Positions 33,901-43,580 of a stretch of DNA of 64,000 nt are shown here, one piece after another. Within the stretch, counting starts at the first letter, position 1; every line of letters begins with the position of its first letter. Location: positions 1 to 64,000 of the forward strand of contig JAKCPI010000416.1 in NCBI GenBank assembly GCA_023213315.1, read 5' to 3'. Both the position numbers and the translations under genes were made by a program. This stretch comes from Euborellia annulipes. Taxonomy: Eukaryota; Arthropoda; Insecta; Dermaptera; Anisolabididae. The notes under the pieces were generated by a model. That model made no database searches, was not told where the DNA came from, and was given only the letters and a program-made list of their open reading frames with translations.

Positions 33901-34784
33901 TTAGCACCTGGAGGAGAGGTAATGGAAATTAGATACATAAATTTACTTAAATATTTTTAAACCTAACCTGGGGTAAGGTTGATTACGTGAAGGTCATCTA
34001 TTTTAAGGGGGAAAGCCCTAAAGCTGTTCGCTTATTATCGCTAAAAGATGGCATTAAGATCGTGCGTGATTCTTGACGGCCCGTTATTTTTTAAATTTTT
34101 CTAAATTATTTAATTAATATTTGATAAATAATAATTTTAAAAAAATTCTAATTGAATTTTTTTTTATTTTATAGATTAAAAAAATAATTTTCATAATTAA
34201 AAAAAAAAATTCTTATTAATTTGTATATATAAAAAAAACGCATTGAATAATTCTTTAAAATGTATTCGATATTCGAATTTAGAGGCTCGTTCGTCCTTGT
34301 CCTTAAATAAAAGATCAGAAAAATCCCTAGTGGAATGACATAGCATCCTTCATTTTCATGTAATTAAGAGACAGGAGAGTTACTTTGTATGGTTGTTTCT
34401 TTTGAAAGTCTCTGTACATTTTTTAAAAGAGACGTTTAGAGCGTAATCTTCTCAATTTACAAAGGAGGATTTTTTTTAAGATAAGCTTTGTATCATATTA
34501 ATAATATTGAGATGACCTTAAAATATCTGCTATCAAATGAGATGAGCTAATGCGTAATCAGGATTTCTGGCTTCAATCAAATTTGGATATTTATATCATC
34601 TACCCTAGTCTTTCTAAATGAAGATGATATAAAACAATAAAATGCTGGTCTCTTGTATAAATTTTTTTATAATTTCACTTACCCGCAAATGACGGCGTCG
34701 TTGCTCGTCTGTATCCATGTCAAGAAGCTCGTCTATGTCTACTTCGACTTCGACACTCTTGCTTGGAGCCGTTGATGCCGGATC
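20698..34784 (-). CDS. PPP1R14: PP1 inhibitor of the PPP1R14 (CPI-17/PHI-1) family, C-terminal exons
   Basis: Three minus-strand exons, 34784-34683 (34 codons), 32374-32333 (14 codons) and 20739-20698 (13 codons plus TGA), have perfect AG/GT(AAGT) boundaries and all join in phase 0. The product contains VDIDELLDMDTDEQRRR, then NLLTDAKRSVNEV, then FIEDLLSRAKTL, and stops. This lines up with the helical core and C-terminus of PPP1R14 proteins (their NIDELLELESEEERSRK and FIQELLAKLQ regions), and the very short penultimate exon matches the family's exon layout. Known role: cytosolic inhibitor of protein phosphatase 1/myosin phosphatase, activated by kinase phosphorylation of an N-terminal threonine. 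The exon carrying that site would lie upstream (above 34784) and I could not find it, so the entry is partial. Introns are 2.3 and 11.6 kb and filled with repeats. Confidence 0.85.
20825..21115 (+). mobile_element. Ty3/gypsy retrotransposon fragment, integrase C-terminus
   Basis: An uninterrupted 96-codon frame contains QKDYYDRTSR, then a basic VGEKILVQD segment, WRPGVIDEKLGQPRSY and a YRRNSVHLRKL ending. These are hallmarks of the integrase C-terminal region of Ty3/gypsy Pol proteins of the K02A2.6-like group, just before the end of Pol. No integrase core, reverse transcriptase, protease or LTR is found on either side, so it is an isolated fragment. It lies antisense within the large intron of the PPP1R14-like gene. 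Confidence 0.85.
21480..22008. mobile_element. hAT-like element with dense subterminal motifs
   Basis: The ends are TAGGGATGGAAAAGTCGA and (inverted) TTTTTCATCCCTA. The flanks CGCTAAGT and AACTAAGT share six of eight bases. Within about 150 bp of each end there are many short AAGTCGA and AATCGA repeats in both orientations, as in arrays of transposase-binding sites. The interior has no convincing transposase. It split a hammerhead-like unit: on the minus strand CTGACGA, a GGCC hairpin and GAAACC lie at 22017-22055, with the continuation at about 21460. Confidence 0.75.
22060..23640. other. AT-rich stretch, no gene recognised
   Basis: Mostly homopolymer-rich intron sequence of the PPP1R14-like gene. 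A purine-rich segment at 23260-23450 with many AAGAG and AAGCA repeats stands out in composition but has no recognisable coding signature. Confidence 0.3.
23645..25105 (-). mobile_element. Twin-hairpin repeat, long copy interrupted by a hAT MITE
   Basis: The H2 side begins with GAGAAAGTATTGCGATCATG; the H1 hairpin is at about 25030-25102. The interior holds a TG microsatellite (about 23985-24004) and an X-box-like GTTGTCATGATAAC (24511-24524). Two CTTTACTGATG-type modules are duplicated inside. A separate MITE (23702-23937) is inserted near the H2 end. Confidence 0.85.
23702..23937. mobile_element. hAT-like MITE inserted in a twin-hairpin repeat
   Basis: The ends CAGAGTTTTCCAAACT and (inverted) AAGTTTGAAAACCACTG resemble the CAGNGGTTTTCAAACT termini common in hAT elements. 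TTAAGG flanks both sides (23696-23701, 23938-23943). Removing the insert restores the consensus of the host repeat (ACGTTTT-AGG-CCCTGAGTCC). Confidence 0.8.
26061..26133. repeat. Small palindrome, 22-bp arms
   Basis: TTTGTGATTTTTAAATGACA at 26061 and its complement ending at 26133 form a near-perfect stem around a 29-base loop. The rest of 25106-26060 is AT-rich intron sequence in which nothing was recognised. Confidence 0.7.
26270..26410. repeat. Dispersed repeat, partner of 45362-45480
   Basis: The segment shares GGATAA-TT-AGAGGATTGG, TTTATATTAATAGAC and the following AAATA--G--CG-C-C block with 45362-45480 in the same orientation. It has intermediate divergence and no intact frame; the family is unknown. 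Confidence 0.5.
26641..26816. mobile_element. Palindromic element with hammerhead-like centre, 75-bp arms
   Basis: Arms 26641-26718 and 26742-26816 are near-perfect inverted repeats. The centre reads GGTCAGAGGATGG ... GGGCC GAAACGTC GGC, keeping the GAAA core and a GTC cleavage triplet, but the CUGAUGA block is altered to CAGAGGA. A second palindrome adjoins it at 26820. Confidence 0.75.
26820..27150. mobile_element. Palindromic element with two hammerhead-like cores
   Basis: Left and right halves are imperfect inverted repeats over about 145 bp each. On the + strand the right arm has CTGATGA (27083-27089) and GAAACGTC (27108-27115). On the minus strand the left arm has CTGATAA (26882-26876) and GAAACGTC (26857-26850). 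The intervening stem II is no longer well paired, so both are probably decayed. Confidence 0.65.
27302..27382. repeat. Small inverted-repeat element, 18-bp ends
   Basis: AAACACTAGGTTATAAGT at 27302-27319 and its exact complement at 27365-27382 bound a 45-bp AT-rich centre. This could be a minimal MITE; no clear target duplication is visible. Confidence 0.65.
27432..27515 (-). mobile_element. Twin-hairpin repeat, solo H1 hairpin
   Basis: ATCTGGTGTGACAAGCACAG with its complementary arm stands alone with only the GCGACACAAAAA boundary. The inner loop is shortened relative to other H1 copies. Confidence 0.75.
27915..28465 (-). mobile_element. Twin-hairpin repeat, internally deleted
   Basis: The H2 hairpin (27921-27958) is followed by unrelated AT-rich sequence. 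The family resumes at about 28137 with ACTAATAATTTACTGATG and continues through a perfect X-box consensus GTTGCCATGGTAAC (28329-28342) to a degraded H1 (28425-28460). Confidence 0.75.
29745..30330 (+). mobile_element. Twin-hairpin repeat, chimeric copy with GC-rich insert
   Basis: H1 is at 29747-29820 with a shortened loop and a perfect X-box GTTACCATGGCAAC lies at 29907-29920. After AATCGTTAGGA the family is replaced at 30060-30251 by a GC-rich segment that also occurs at 54258-54430, then resumes at CATCGAATTTTTGACATG and ends with H2. Confidence 0.8.
30060..30251 (+). mobile_element. GC-rich dispersed element, copy 1
   Basis: It begins CTCAGGGGCCCACATCTTGT and contains GTACGTGGATGGCGACCACG and GCCGATCCC near its end; the same landmarks in the same order define copy 2 at 54258-54430. 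Its base composition contrasts sharply with its surroundings. It is possibly a fragment of a non-LTR retrotransposon or SINE, but the class is not certain. Confidence 0.6.
30677..30772 (+). mobile_element. Twin-hairpin repeat, 3' end with H2
   Basis: It contains CCATCAAAATCTCGACATCG, the ATCGCAATACTTTCTC block, the H2 hairpin and the A-rich tail. It is truncated at the left by a run of A. Confidence 0.75.
30914..30961. repeat. (TA)n microsatellite
   Basis: About 23 uninterrupted TA dinucleotides followed by a T run. Confidence 0.95.
31206..32148 (+). mobile_element. Twin-hairpin repeat, long copy lacking H2
   Basis: H1 (31206-31290) is followed by the full interior, including the GGATTTAACATTGGCTCTAT block and two copies of the ACATCA-TAAAGTG module. 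It stops at ATCGCAATACTTTCT, just at the start of where H2 should be, so H2 has been lost. No X-box survives in this copy. Confidence 0.8.
32385..34680. other. Intron of the PPP1R14-like gene, no further feature
   Basis: AT-rich intron sequence between the 42-nt and 102-nt exons. The segment 34450-34600 shares GAGATGACCTTAAAA and TGCGTAATC landmarks with 47655-47790, marking an old dispersed repeat. A short GC-richer patch at 33150-33420 has no recognisable frame. Confidence 0.35.
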
Positions 34785-34934
34785 CTAAAAAAAAAAAAAA
34801 AAAAATAGTCTTAAGTGAAGAAAAAAACAAAAGATGAATGAATATTTAATACTAAGCACAAAATTAACTGGGACTGACTGACACTCATACTATACAATTC
34901 CAATTATTAATATATATAATAGTTTTTAATGAAA

Positions 34935-36107
34935 TAAAGTACTGCGATCATGTCAAAAATTCGAAGTCGAGATTTTGATGGATATACATGTTTTGATATT
35001 TTGAGTTTTTGAGGTCCCCTGAGTCCAAAAAAATGGGTCCCGCAAATTGGTGTGTCTGCCTATGTGCGTGTATGTGTGTGTGTGTGTGGACATTTTTAAG
35101 CATGAAGGAAATAAGCCATGAGGTTGAAATTTTATATTTAAGTTAGGTACCCCCCTGGGACGTAACAGGAACCTTTTAAACAAAATCGTTTATAAAGTAC
35201 TATTACTTTACTGATGTACTTTTTCAGTTTTTTCGATTTTCTCAAAATTCGCTCTAACGATTTTGTTAAAAATTCATAAATCAATTATTTTTTACATGCT
35301 CTTTAAAATGTATATTCTCATTTTTCCCTTGGAATCTTTTGAAGCCCACTTTACTCTTGTACTTAATAGAAAAGATAGGAGAAATAGTTGTCATGGTAAC
35401 TGAATTTAAAATGTTTTCCCATTTTGATTAAAATTCATAAATAAACTATTTTTTAGATGTTAATGAGATCAGTAAAATCTTTCGTGAAAATTGTTTGAAG
35501 TACATTTTACTGATGTAGTATTTCAGATTTTTTAAATTCATTATCCGGTTCTTCCTTCCATAGAGCCAATGTTAAATCCCTATGGGGATTTGCATGTTAA
35601 TTTCGATCCAGAAGGGGTCTGGTCAGTGGCGTCATTTGGGGGGGGCGGGGGGGGGCATTTGCCTCCCCCCCAAGGGCTCTGATTTTTATAAAATTTTATA
35701 TTATTCTAAATAAAATGCTCCAAAATACATTAAAATACTCCAAAATACATCTACGAGTATACAAACTGTACAAAATTAAACAATTAATTAAATATGTTTT
35801 GGCCAAATTTGAGTACCCATTTGTAAGTAAATTAAAAAAAAAGTTTGCCCCCCCAAGAAAAAATTTGCCCCCCCCCCCAAGAAAAAGTTGAAATGACACC
35901 ACTGGGTCCGGTCCCCTTTTGAACTATTTACACATTTTAAATAATTTTTCCAATTCTTATGAAATTTTGTATTTATTTAGGATTCTCTATTGTATATAAA
36001 ATATCCAAATATGAGATGAAAATTTTGAAAAATAACCATAGTTTATTTCAATCAGTCAACATTTAAAAAGAGAGTTGTGTGCTGTGCACCAACACACCAG
36101 ATTTTTA
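34935..36107 (-). mobile_element. Twin-hairpin repeat, long copy with nested hAT MITE
   Basis: It begins inside the H2 end at TACTGCGATCATG and runs through a TG-rich tract and the X-box-like GTTGTCATGGTAAC (35387-35400). It is interrupted at 35624-35904 by a MITE and ends in a truncated H1 (36067-36105). Confidence 0.8.
35624..35904. mobile_element. hAT-like MITE nested in a twin-hairpin repeat
   Basis: The inverted ends are CAGTGGCGTCATTT and AAATGACACCACTG. The octamers GGTCTGGT (35616-35623) and GGTCCGGT (35905-35912) flank it and match at seven of eight positions. The centre is G/C homopolymer-rich and noncoding. Confidence 0.85.
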
Positions 36108-36589
36108 AAATTAATATACTACTATTCAATATATTCAAATATTGGCTCATTTTGGTTTAACAGAAAATTTTTTACTTCCTCACTAATATAAAAATTATCT
36201 CACGATTAGATTAAAATATAAAAATGCCTAGTTCATCAAATTTTGTATTTAGATTATGAATCAAAAGATGATTAATTTTTTTTGACTATCATTTCTTAGC
36301 AATCTTCGATTTTTTTTTAATCCTCCCTCGGTTTATAAAAATACTTTAAAATAAATATTTCTTTATGTTTAACTTAGTTTAAGATAAGAGAATATAAGTG
36401 AGATTTTATTTTTTTATCTCCAAAAAATATTTTAGTTTAGATTAGAAAACACATTCCAACAAGAGACGTAATATTTAATGTAAACCATGAAATATTATAG
36501 TATTTAGATGAACTTTTACCAGGATATGACAAAAGAAAAATAGAATTGTTTTAATTGAAGTTTAGATAAACTAGCACAGGATAAAAAAA

Positions 36590-36903
36590 AGGAGTGAATT
36601 TAGGCTTTGTTGGCTATGCTTTCTTGGACACAATGTATCTTCGCATGTTGGAAATCCTGCCTGGCAGCTGTCATTCACTCCATTTCCCACGAGTGCACGG
36701 TTCTGCTCTGCGCCTCGACTTAAGCGTTAAGCTGCTGTTGTCTCACCCAATTATCACAACCAGGTCATTAACCTGACTCTCTGACTTTATTAGTCACTAA
36801 ATATTTATTTCGGGATTTTCTTTTGTAGGTCCTTTTCAATTGTTTCTTTGATAGTGAAGTGTAGTGTGCGGTTCTTCCGTATATCTTCAAGTGCTTCAAA
36901 CAT
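36590..36903 (-). pseudogene. Degenerate coding-like fragment, family unknown
   Basis: A segment of near-even base composition in very AT-rich DNA. On the minus strand it has a 32-codon open frame (ATG at 36903, stop ending at 36805) with an amphipathic, charged sequence containing FEALEDIRKNRTLHF, and further on a longer stretch interrupted by stops (36780 to 36590). The composition and broken frames suggest a decayed transposon or gene fragment. I recognise no family. Confidence 0.3.
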
Positions 36904-37159
36904 TTCTGACGTCTCTTATCTTTTATACATCAATAGTTCCCAGCTTAATAAACACAATTAGCAATGTTAATTTTTAATGTAATCATTTTATAAAACAAAT
37001 CGGAGATTTGCATAAATTTTCAAAGATAATATAATAAATAAATAACAGAAAAATAATCAGGTGTTAAAATAATGTGTAGAAGAAGCATCTTGGATTTTAT
37101 TTTATGTTCACTAGTGTTTTTTCCCTTTTCTATAAAGGAGTGCAAAAATCCAACATTTT

Positions 37160-37660
37160 CACCCTCTAACATAAAAAATTCGATGTCGAAATTTTGTTGG
37201 ATAGGCCTATACATGTTTTGAGGTACCCTGAGTCCAAAATAATTGGTCTGTGTATGTGGACATTTTTAAGCATGAAGGAAATGAGCTATGAGGTTGAAAT
37301 TTTATATTTAAGTTGGGCAACCCCCTGAGGCGTGAAAAATAAGCTCTTGAACAAAATCGGCCAAAAAGTACTAGTACTTTACTCATGTACTTGTTCTGGT
37401 TATTTCGATTTTCTTAAAAGTCGCCCTAACGATTTTGATTAAAATTTATAATTCAACTATTTTTTAAATGCCCTTTAAAATGTATATTCTCATTTTGCCC
37501 TTGAAATCTTTTGAGGCACACTTTACTCTTGGGCTTGATAGAAAAGATAGAAGAAATATTTTCCATGTTAAATATATTTCTGGGCTTGATTACAAATTTT
37601 ACCTTTTGGGTTCTGATATACTATCGGAAACAACGGACACAAAAAATCTGGAATGACAGT
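37160..37660 (-). mobile_element. Twin-hairpin repeat, truncated at both ends
   Basis: Starts at AAAAATTCGATGTCGA and runs through the TAAGTTGGGCA, ACTAGTACTTTACTCATG and AAATGTATATTCTCATTTTG blocks to ACACAAAAAATCTGG, where H1 begins but is lost. The X-box region is deleted. Confidence 0.75.
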
Positions 37661-38059
37661 AAAGCTGTCGTTAATTTTTTTTATTTTGAGATAGCCGTTT
37701 TGGTTGTATAAGCAGCAAATTGCTTCCTAAATTCACAAATGAGATATATATTTATATTTTTAAATGATTTGGAGAAAATTTCCATAAATGATAGTTTTGT
37801 TTTTTCATGTTAGGTTTGGTGATTTAGTTAGCCATACAAAACCGTTATTTATTATTCATTTTTTCTTAAATAACTCCATATTATATTATAATTATTTTCT
37901 GAATAATGTAAAATTATATAATTATTATAACTAACAAAAGATGCCCATGTGTCTGAAAACAGATGAGGATGCAGAATCTCCACATGCATCCCTTTTAAAT
38001 GACTTTAATGTAATTGTAATTATTCATGAGTTATATAATTAAATAAATAAATATTTCCG

Positions 38060-38140
38060 CCAGAGTGTGATTATGTTGAATACTGGGCCGGAAAATAAAA
38101 AACCCTAGGTTCGATTCCCATGCCGAGTGATTGGATATTT
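38060..38140 (+). repeat. tRNA-like B box, SINE relic
   Basis: AGGTTCGATTCCCATGCC at about 38106 is a perfect Pol III B box, preceded by a loosely tRNA-like 5' half. The 3' body does not match the SINE family at 4683. Similar isolated B boxes occur at about 10398 and 42011. Confidence 0.35.
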
Positions 38141-38487
38141 TTTTTCCATGCATCTAAATAAATTGTTTATGTTTGAGCCTTCTTACATCATTAATATTTA
38201 ATTATGCAAATTAATTTATTTATTCTTTAATTTTTTTTTTTATTTTAATTGAAAATAAAAACTCGTTATTAATATTAGTTTATTATCGCTAAAGTTAACT
38301 GCTAATAAACTAAAAAAAAAAAAAAATAGAAAATTTTCAATTTAACGATGATGATAATAAAGACGTACCTACACTGTTAAAAATTTTCAAGGGATATATG
38401 AAAAAGTTCATATGTATGACGCCTATACCATTTCAACTACTTAGTTTGTTAATAACTTTTTAAGCTAATTAAATTTGATTCATATTT

Positions 38488-38990
38488 TTTACTTTCTCTT
38501 ACCTATATGTATGTATATGTTAATATACATAGGTTGAAATTTTATATTTAAGTTAGACACCCACCTAAGGCGTGAAAATAAGCTTTTGATCATAATCGTT
38601 CCAAAAGTACTAGTACTTTATTGGTGTAATTTTTCAGTTTTTTCAATTTTCTCAAAATTCGTTCCAACGATTTTGATTAAAATCCAAAAATCAATTATTT
38701 TTTAGATGCTCTTTAAAATGTATATTCTCATTTTTCTATTGAAATCTTCTGAAGACCACTTTACTCTTGTACTCCATAGAAAAGATAGAAGAAATGGTTG
38801 CCATGGTAACAAAATATAAATATTTTCCCATACTTATAAATTTTACATCTGAATTCTAATTCTATCGTCGGAAACCAAATATATGTCGACACGAAAAATC
38901 TGGTGTGACAAGCACAGAACACAACTTTCGATTACCGAAGGTAAGAGAAAGTTGTGTGCTGTGCGCCAGTCACACCAGATTTTTTTACTT
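38488..38990 (-). mobile_element. Twin-hairpin repeat, deleted between H2 and interior
   Basis: An H2-like hairpin end at 38488-38533 is joined directly to the GTTGAAATTTTATATTTAAG block. The interior is well preserved with a perfect X-box GTTGCCATGGTAAC at 38797-38810, and H1 (38899-38980) is almost intact. Confidence 0.85.
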
Positions 38991-39467
38991 AATAAACTAG
39001 TATTTGAATTTAATTTCACAAACTGGGTATATTAAAATTCAAGCATGACAGTATATGAAAAACGATTGAAAATTCAATTTTTTTTTACAGAGTAAGGTAG
39101 TGAGGCTATTATGGTGAAGAAAAATATAATGATTTCCATTAAATAGACTGGTTTCCACATCATTGGAACTGATACTGGATTAGATTATATCCTACCCCTG
39201 GATAATTTTTTTACAAGTGGACTCAATGAATTTTTTTTTTCAAATCAAATTAATAATCTGCTCATTAGGAAATGATGAAACAATGCGCCGGACAAGTCAT
39301 ATAAAATTTATTTTAATTTACTATACTACTGTATTTTGAATGTGATTATTTGATATTATCATTTGTTTTATATGAATAAAATTATTTACATTAATTTATT
39401 TATATAATTTTAGTGAATATATATGCATATTAAATAAACAACTTGTTTGTGAATATTTTATTATTAA

Positions 39468-39842
39468 TAGGGTCCGACCGAAACAAGATTTTCAGCCGAA
39501 ACGAAACTGAATATTCGGCTCAACCTTAGTTCGGCCGAAACGTAACCGAAACCGAAACTTGTATTTCCTATAAAAATTTTTTTTCATTTTACCTTTTTTT
39601 TTTTTTTGAATTTTTTTCCCTCCCGTGAAAATCATTTTACCTTTTTTTAGGGAGACTAAATTTTTTTCTCCCTCAAGTGCAAATTATTTGACCTTTTTTT
39701 TTTTTGCATGCGAGTCTCATCCCATTTTTTCAGACTCTGGTTTCGGCCGGCCGAAAGGTTCGGCCACTTTTTGGCCGAAACCATGATTTTTGGCGAAACT
39801 GGCCGAAACCGTAACCGAAACCGAATATTCGGTCGGTTCCTA
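39468..39842. mobile_element. hAT-like MITE rich in CCGAAA motifs
   Basis: The inverted ends are TAGGGTCCGACCGAAA and ATTCGGTCGGTTCCTA. Perfect octamers ATTATTAA flank it (39460-39467, 39843-39850). About a dozen copies of CCGAAA or its complement crowd both subterminal regions, as expected of multiple protein-binding sites. The centre is T-rich and noncoding. Confidence 0.85.
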
Positions 39843-40039
39843 ATTATTAATATAGCCTAACACTCGCACACTTTGTTAAAAAAAAATTTATTTTAAGTTA
39901 TTAATAGTATTAAGCATTACTGATATCCATTCAAATCAATAAAGAGAATTAAAGAATAAAATCAATTTAATATTATAGAAAAATAAATAATCTGGTGTAA
40001 AATGCTTCTTAACAATAAACACGCTTCAAACATAATTTA

Positions 40040-40592
40040 ATAAAATCTGGGGTGACTGGTCGCACAGTAAATAACTTTCTCTTAACTTTGGTGAAAGATG
40101 TGTTCTGTCAGATTTATTGTGTAGTTTCCATTCAAGATATAAAATTTATAAACATAGGAAAATATTTATTTTTTGTTACCATAGCAACTATTTCCCCATC
40201 TTCCACATTAGTGAAGTGTGTAAATTTGAAGACAAAATGAGAATATACATTTTAAAGAGCATCTAAAAAATAATTGATTTATGAATTTTAATCAAAATCA
40301 TTAGAGCGAATTTTGAGAAAATCGATAAAAACCGAAAAAGTACATAAAGTATTAGAACTGTTTTATTTAAAAGCTTATTTTTGCGCCTCAGGAGAGGAAG
40401 ACCTAACTTGAATATAAAATTTAACCTCGTAGCGTATTTCCTTCTTGTTTTATTTTTAATTAATTTTTAACACAGACATGGGGACCCACTTTTAGACTTA
40501 GGGGGCCTCAAAACGTGTATTTCCATCAAAATCTCTACATCAAATTTTTGAAATAAATGCAATACTTTCTCTCTATATATTAACATACAATG
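40040..40592 (+). mobile_element. Twin-hairpin repeat, compact copy
   Basis: A decayed H1 (40045-40110) is followed by a near-consensus X-box GTTACCATAGCAAC (40175-40188) and the standard 3' half. Only the first arm of H2 (CTTTCTCTCTATATA) remains. Confidence 0.75.
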
Positions 40593-40682
40593 TAAAAAAA
40601 AAATATGAATTTTCTATCGTTTTTCATATATATATTTATATATATATAAAATGAAAGAGTCTGGATGCAGTCCAATAATTAT

Positions 40683-40929
40683 AAGAACCACGGTATCTCG
40701 TAGTTTTTCTTGGACCTGGATTTACGGATGGTATGTATTTATAATCAAAAAATTATTAAAATCTTTTTAATAATTTATTAGTTCTTTGGATTTGAACCGA
40801 AACAGTAGATATATGCATCTGTCATTTAACAACTAATAAATTATTTAAAAAATTTTAATAATTTTTTGATTAAACATACCATCCGTAAATCCTCGTTCAA
40901 GGAAGAAACTACGAGATACCGTTGTTCTT
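40683..40929. mobile_element. Palindromic element with hammerhead stem III-like centre
   Basis: Arms 40683-40783 and 40831-40929 are inverted repeats. The 47-bp centre reads GGATTTGAACC GAAACAG ... CTGTC on the + strand. This is a GAAA core, a 4-bp stem III (ACAG/CTGT) and a GTC triplet in the order found in type I hammerhead ribozymes, but the CUGAUGA block is missing. Confidence 0.65.
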
Positions 40930-41374
40930 AATAGTTTTTCATATACTTTTGTGCTTGAATTTTAATATACCCAGTTTGTGAAATTAAATTCATAAAGAAA
41001 ATATATGATTCAAATTTAAGTAGCTTAAAAAGTATGATATTAACTATGAAGTTGAGATGGTATGTGCGTCATACATATGAAAGAAAGAAACAAAGAGCTC
41101 GAGTTCAAACCTCTCGAATGGCGAACTAAAATAAAATCACATATTTTCGTAAAACAACCGTCAATGGCTTTTATATTTTTTTTTTAATTACAGCGCTATC
41201 TTTCGAAATATTTACAATAAAAAAAAGCTTTGCTGGTTTTTTCTCTCCAAACCACTTTAAAAAAATCATCCTAACTTTCTTCCTACGAAAGAATAATAAA
41301 TTCTTTAATTTAAATGTCAAAATCTCGAGTGATAACACTTCAAAAAAAAATAGGCCGCACCGTGGAAATGAATA

Positions 41375-41720
41375 AACTCATTTAGTTTAGATAATTTTCA
41401 CATGTTTGATGTTAATTTCTTTGTTTCAAACGATGAAAGAAATAATAGTAAACTTAAATTAAAACAGTTGCTTAAATCTTAAGTGATGAGACATAAAGTG
41501 AGGCCATTTTGTTACTTCCGTAAAAAAAAAAAAAAAAAAGAGGAATTCATTTAGTTTAATAATTTTCACACGTTTGATGTTAATTTCTTTGTTTTAAACG
41601 ATAAAAGGATGAGAGTGAATAATAATAAATGGTTTTAATTTAAAACACCATTTGACAAGATGGTGTGTAATATATTGAAACAATAGTTGCCTAAATCTTG
41701 AATGATTCACACAAATTAAG
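41375..41720. repeat. Direct duplication, about 140-bp unit
   Basis: ATTTCTTTGTTT-AAACGAT with the preceding TTTAGTTTA-ATAATTTTCAC occurs at 41375-41510 and again from about 41541, at a spacing of about 155 bp. The copies have diverged by insertions. Confidence 0.6.
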
Positions 41721-42099
41721 TGAAATAGAAAACTTTCTTAAATTCCTCACTGATAGAGACTCTGAAGCCTAAAAATTCATCTTAAAATAAAAAAAGAATA
41801 TTTTTCTTTCTTGTAATATATGGCTAATCGATATAAAAAAAATTGATAGTTATAAATAAATTCGCTCTTTTCAAAACAAAAATACATTTTCATACCTTGA
41901 CATTTAATAATTTATTAAAGAGTCAACGGGGAAGTGAAATTATAAAAATTGTTTGTTTTTTAAGATTTTCAAGAAAGGGGGGGGGGGTAAAATCTTAAGG
42001 AGAATGAAGGTTCGATTCCTGTAATTCAGGACGGGGGAGGAAGGAAGGGCTTATCCTTCCATTGGTTTGTGATAGTTTGAACATATTTGTATTAAATAA

Positions 42100-43030
42100 A
42101 AATCTGTTATGACTTAACGCACATCACACAACTTTCTCTTACATTCAGTAATCGAAAGTTGTGTACTGTGCTGTCACATTAGATTTTTTGTGTCGAGATA
42201 TATGTTTCCCATAGCACCTTAGGTCCAAACTTGACAACTTGCATTCCATAAGTAAATAAGAGAAAGTAAAAAGTCAATTGATTCAAAATTTTCATCTGTG
42301 TATTTCAATGCATTCTATATTTTAAATGTTGACTGCTTGAAATAAACTATGGTAATTTTTCAAAATTTTAATTTCATATTTGGATATTTAATACACAATA
42401 AAGAATTTTAAAGAAATGCAAAATTTCAAAAGAATCGGAAAAAATCTTTTAAAATATGTAATAAGTTCCAGTTCTTTTTGAATCGAAATTAACATGCAAA
42501 TCGCCATAGGGATTTAACATTGGCTCTATGGAGGCAAGAGCCGAAATGTAAAAAATCTGAAATGCTACATCAGTAAAGTGTACTTATAAGAATTTTAACA
42601 AAAAATTTTACTAATATACTTTTTAAAGAGCATCTAAAAATTAGTTGATTTATGAATTTTAATCAAAATCGTAGGAGCCAATTTTGAGAAAATCGAAAAA
42701 AACTGAAAAAGTACTTCATTAAAGTAATAGTACTTTTTGGCCGATTTTGTTTAAAAGCTTATTTTAACTTAAAACGAGAACCAACGGTCGAAAGTTTAAA
42801 TCTTACTTATTTCATCTGTCCGTGAGGGTACCCCACTTAAATATAAAATTTCAATCTCGTAGCTCATTTCCTTCATGCCATAAAATCACACACAAATTTC
42901 CGGGACCCACTTTTTTGGATTCAGATGACCTCAAAGCGTGTATTTCCATTAAAATCTCGACATCGAATTTTTGACATGATCGCAATACTTTTTCACTAAT
43001 ATTACATATAGCTAAGAGAAAGTAAAAAAA
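42100..43030 (+). mobile_element. Twin-hairpin repeat, near-complete, X-box deleted
   Basis: H1 (42103-42185), the GTGTCGAGATATATG block, an internal TAAGAGAAAGTAAAAAGTC that looks like an H2 tail embedded in the element, the interior modules, and a degraded H2 ending at 43027. Confidence 0.8.
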
Positions 43031-43580
43031 TAATTAATTTCGGAGGAAATTTGTTATCATATTAATACAATTGGAGATTATATTTTTATTCTATAAATCA
43101 ATTTGAAGATAATCTCTATCTTCACATATTTATTTAAATTAATTAGTATCCAAAATAATTCTTTTTAGCTTTGATCAAATGAACAAAGAATTCTTAAATT
43201 TATTTATTTATTTATTTAGATCGATGTATAAGAGTTAATTTGCGTAATACTCGATTTATAAACACATACCCATCGCTAGCATGCACATAATAACATCTGA
43301 CTGCATAAGACAAACTTCCTAAAAATAGACTTCTGTCCGAAAGAAATAACAAAAAAAAAAAGAAAGATGTTTCTATTTGTAAGACAAGACATCAGTGTAT
43401 GATAGTTATAAAAGCAGTGAGTTGTCAAAAACAGACAGGAATACTTGATGGAAAAAGTAGTTATCAAGATTTAAAAATAAAATAATATCTCGCTAGAGCG
43501 AATTTAAAAAAATATGGAAATTATCTTTAAATTGATTTATACTATAAAATTATAGTCTCAATGGCTGTTTGTTCATACAA

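Noticed and set aside
36660..36760. Candidate N-terminal exon of the PPP1R14-like gene (minus strand, contains GKWSE)
   Set aside because: The surrounding residues do not match the inhibitory domain (no VEKWID-type block), stops lie close by, and no suitable splice donor follows.
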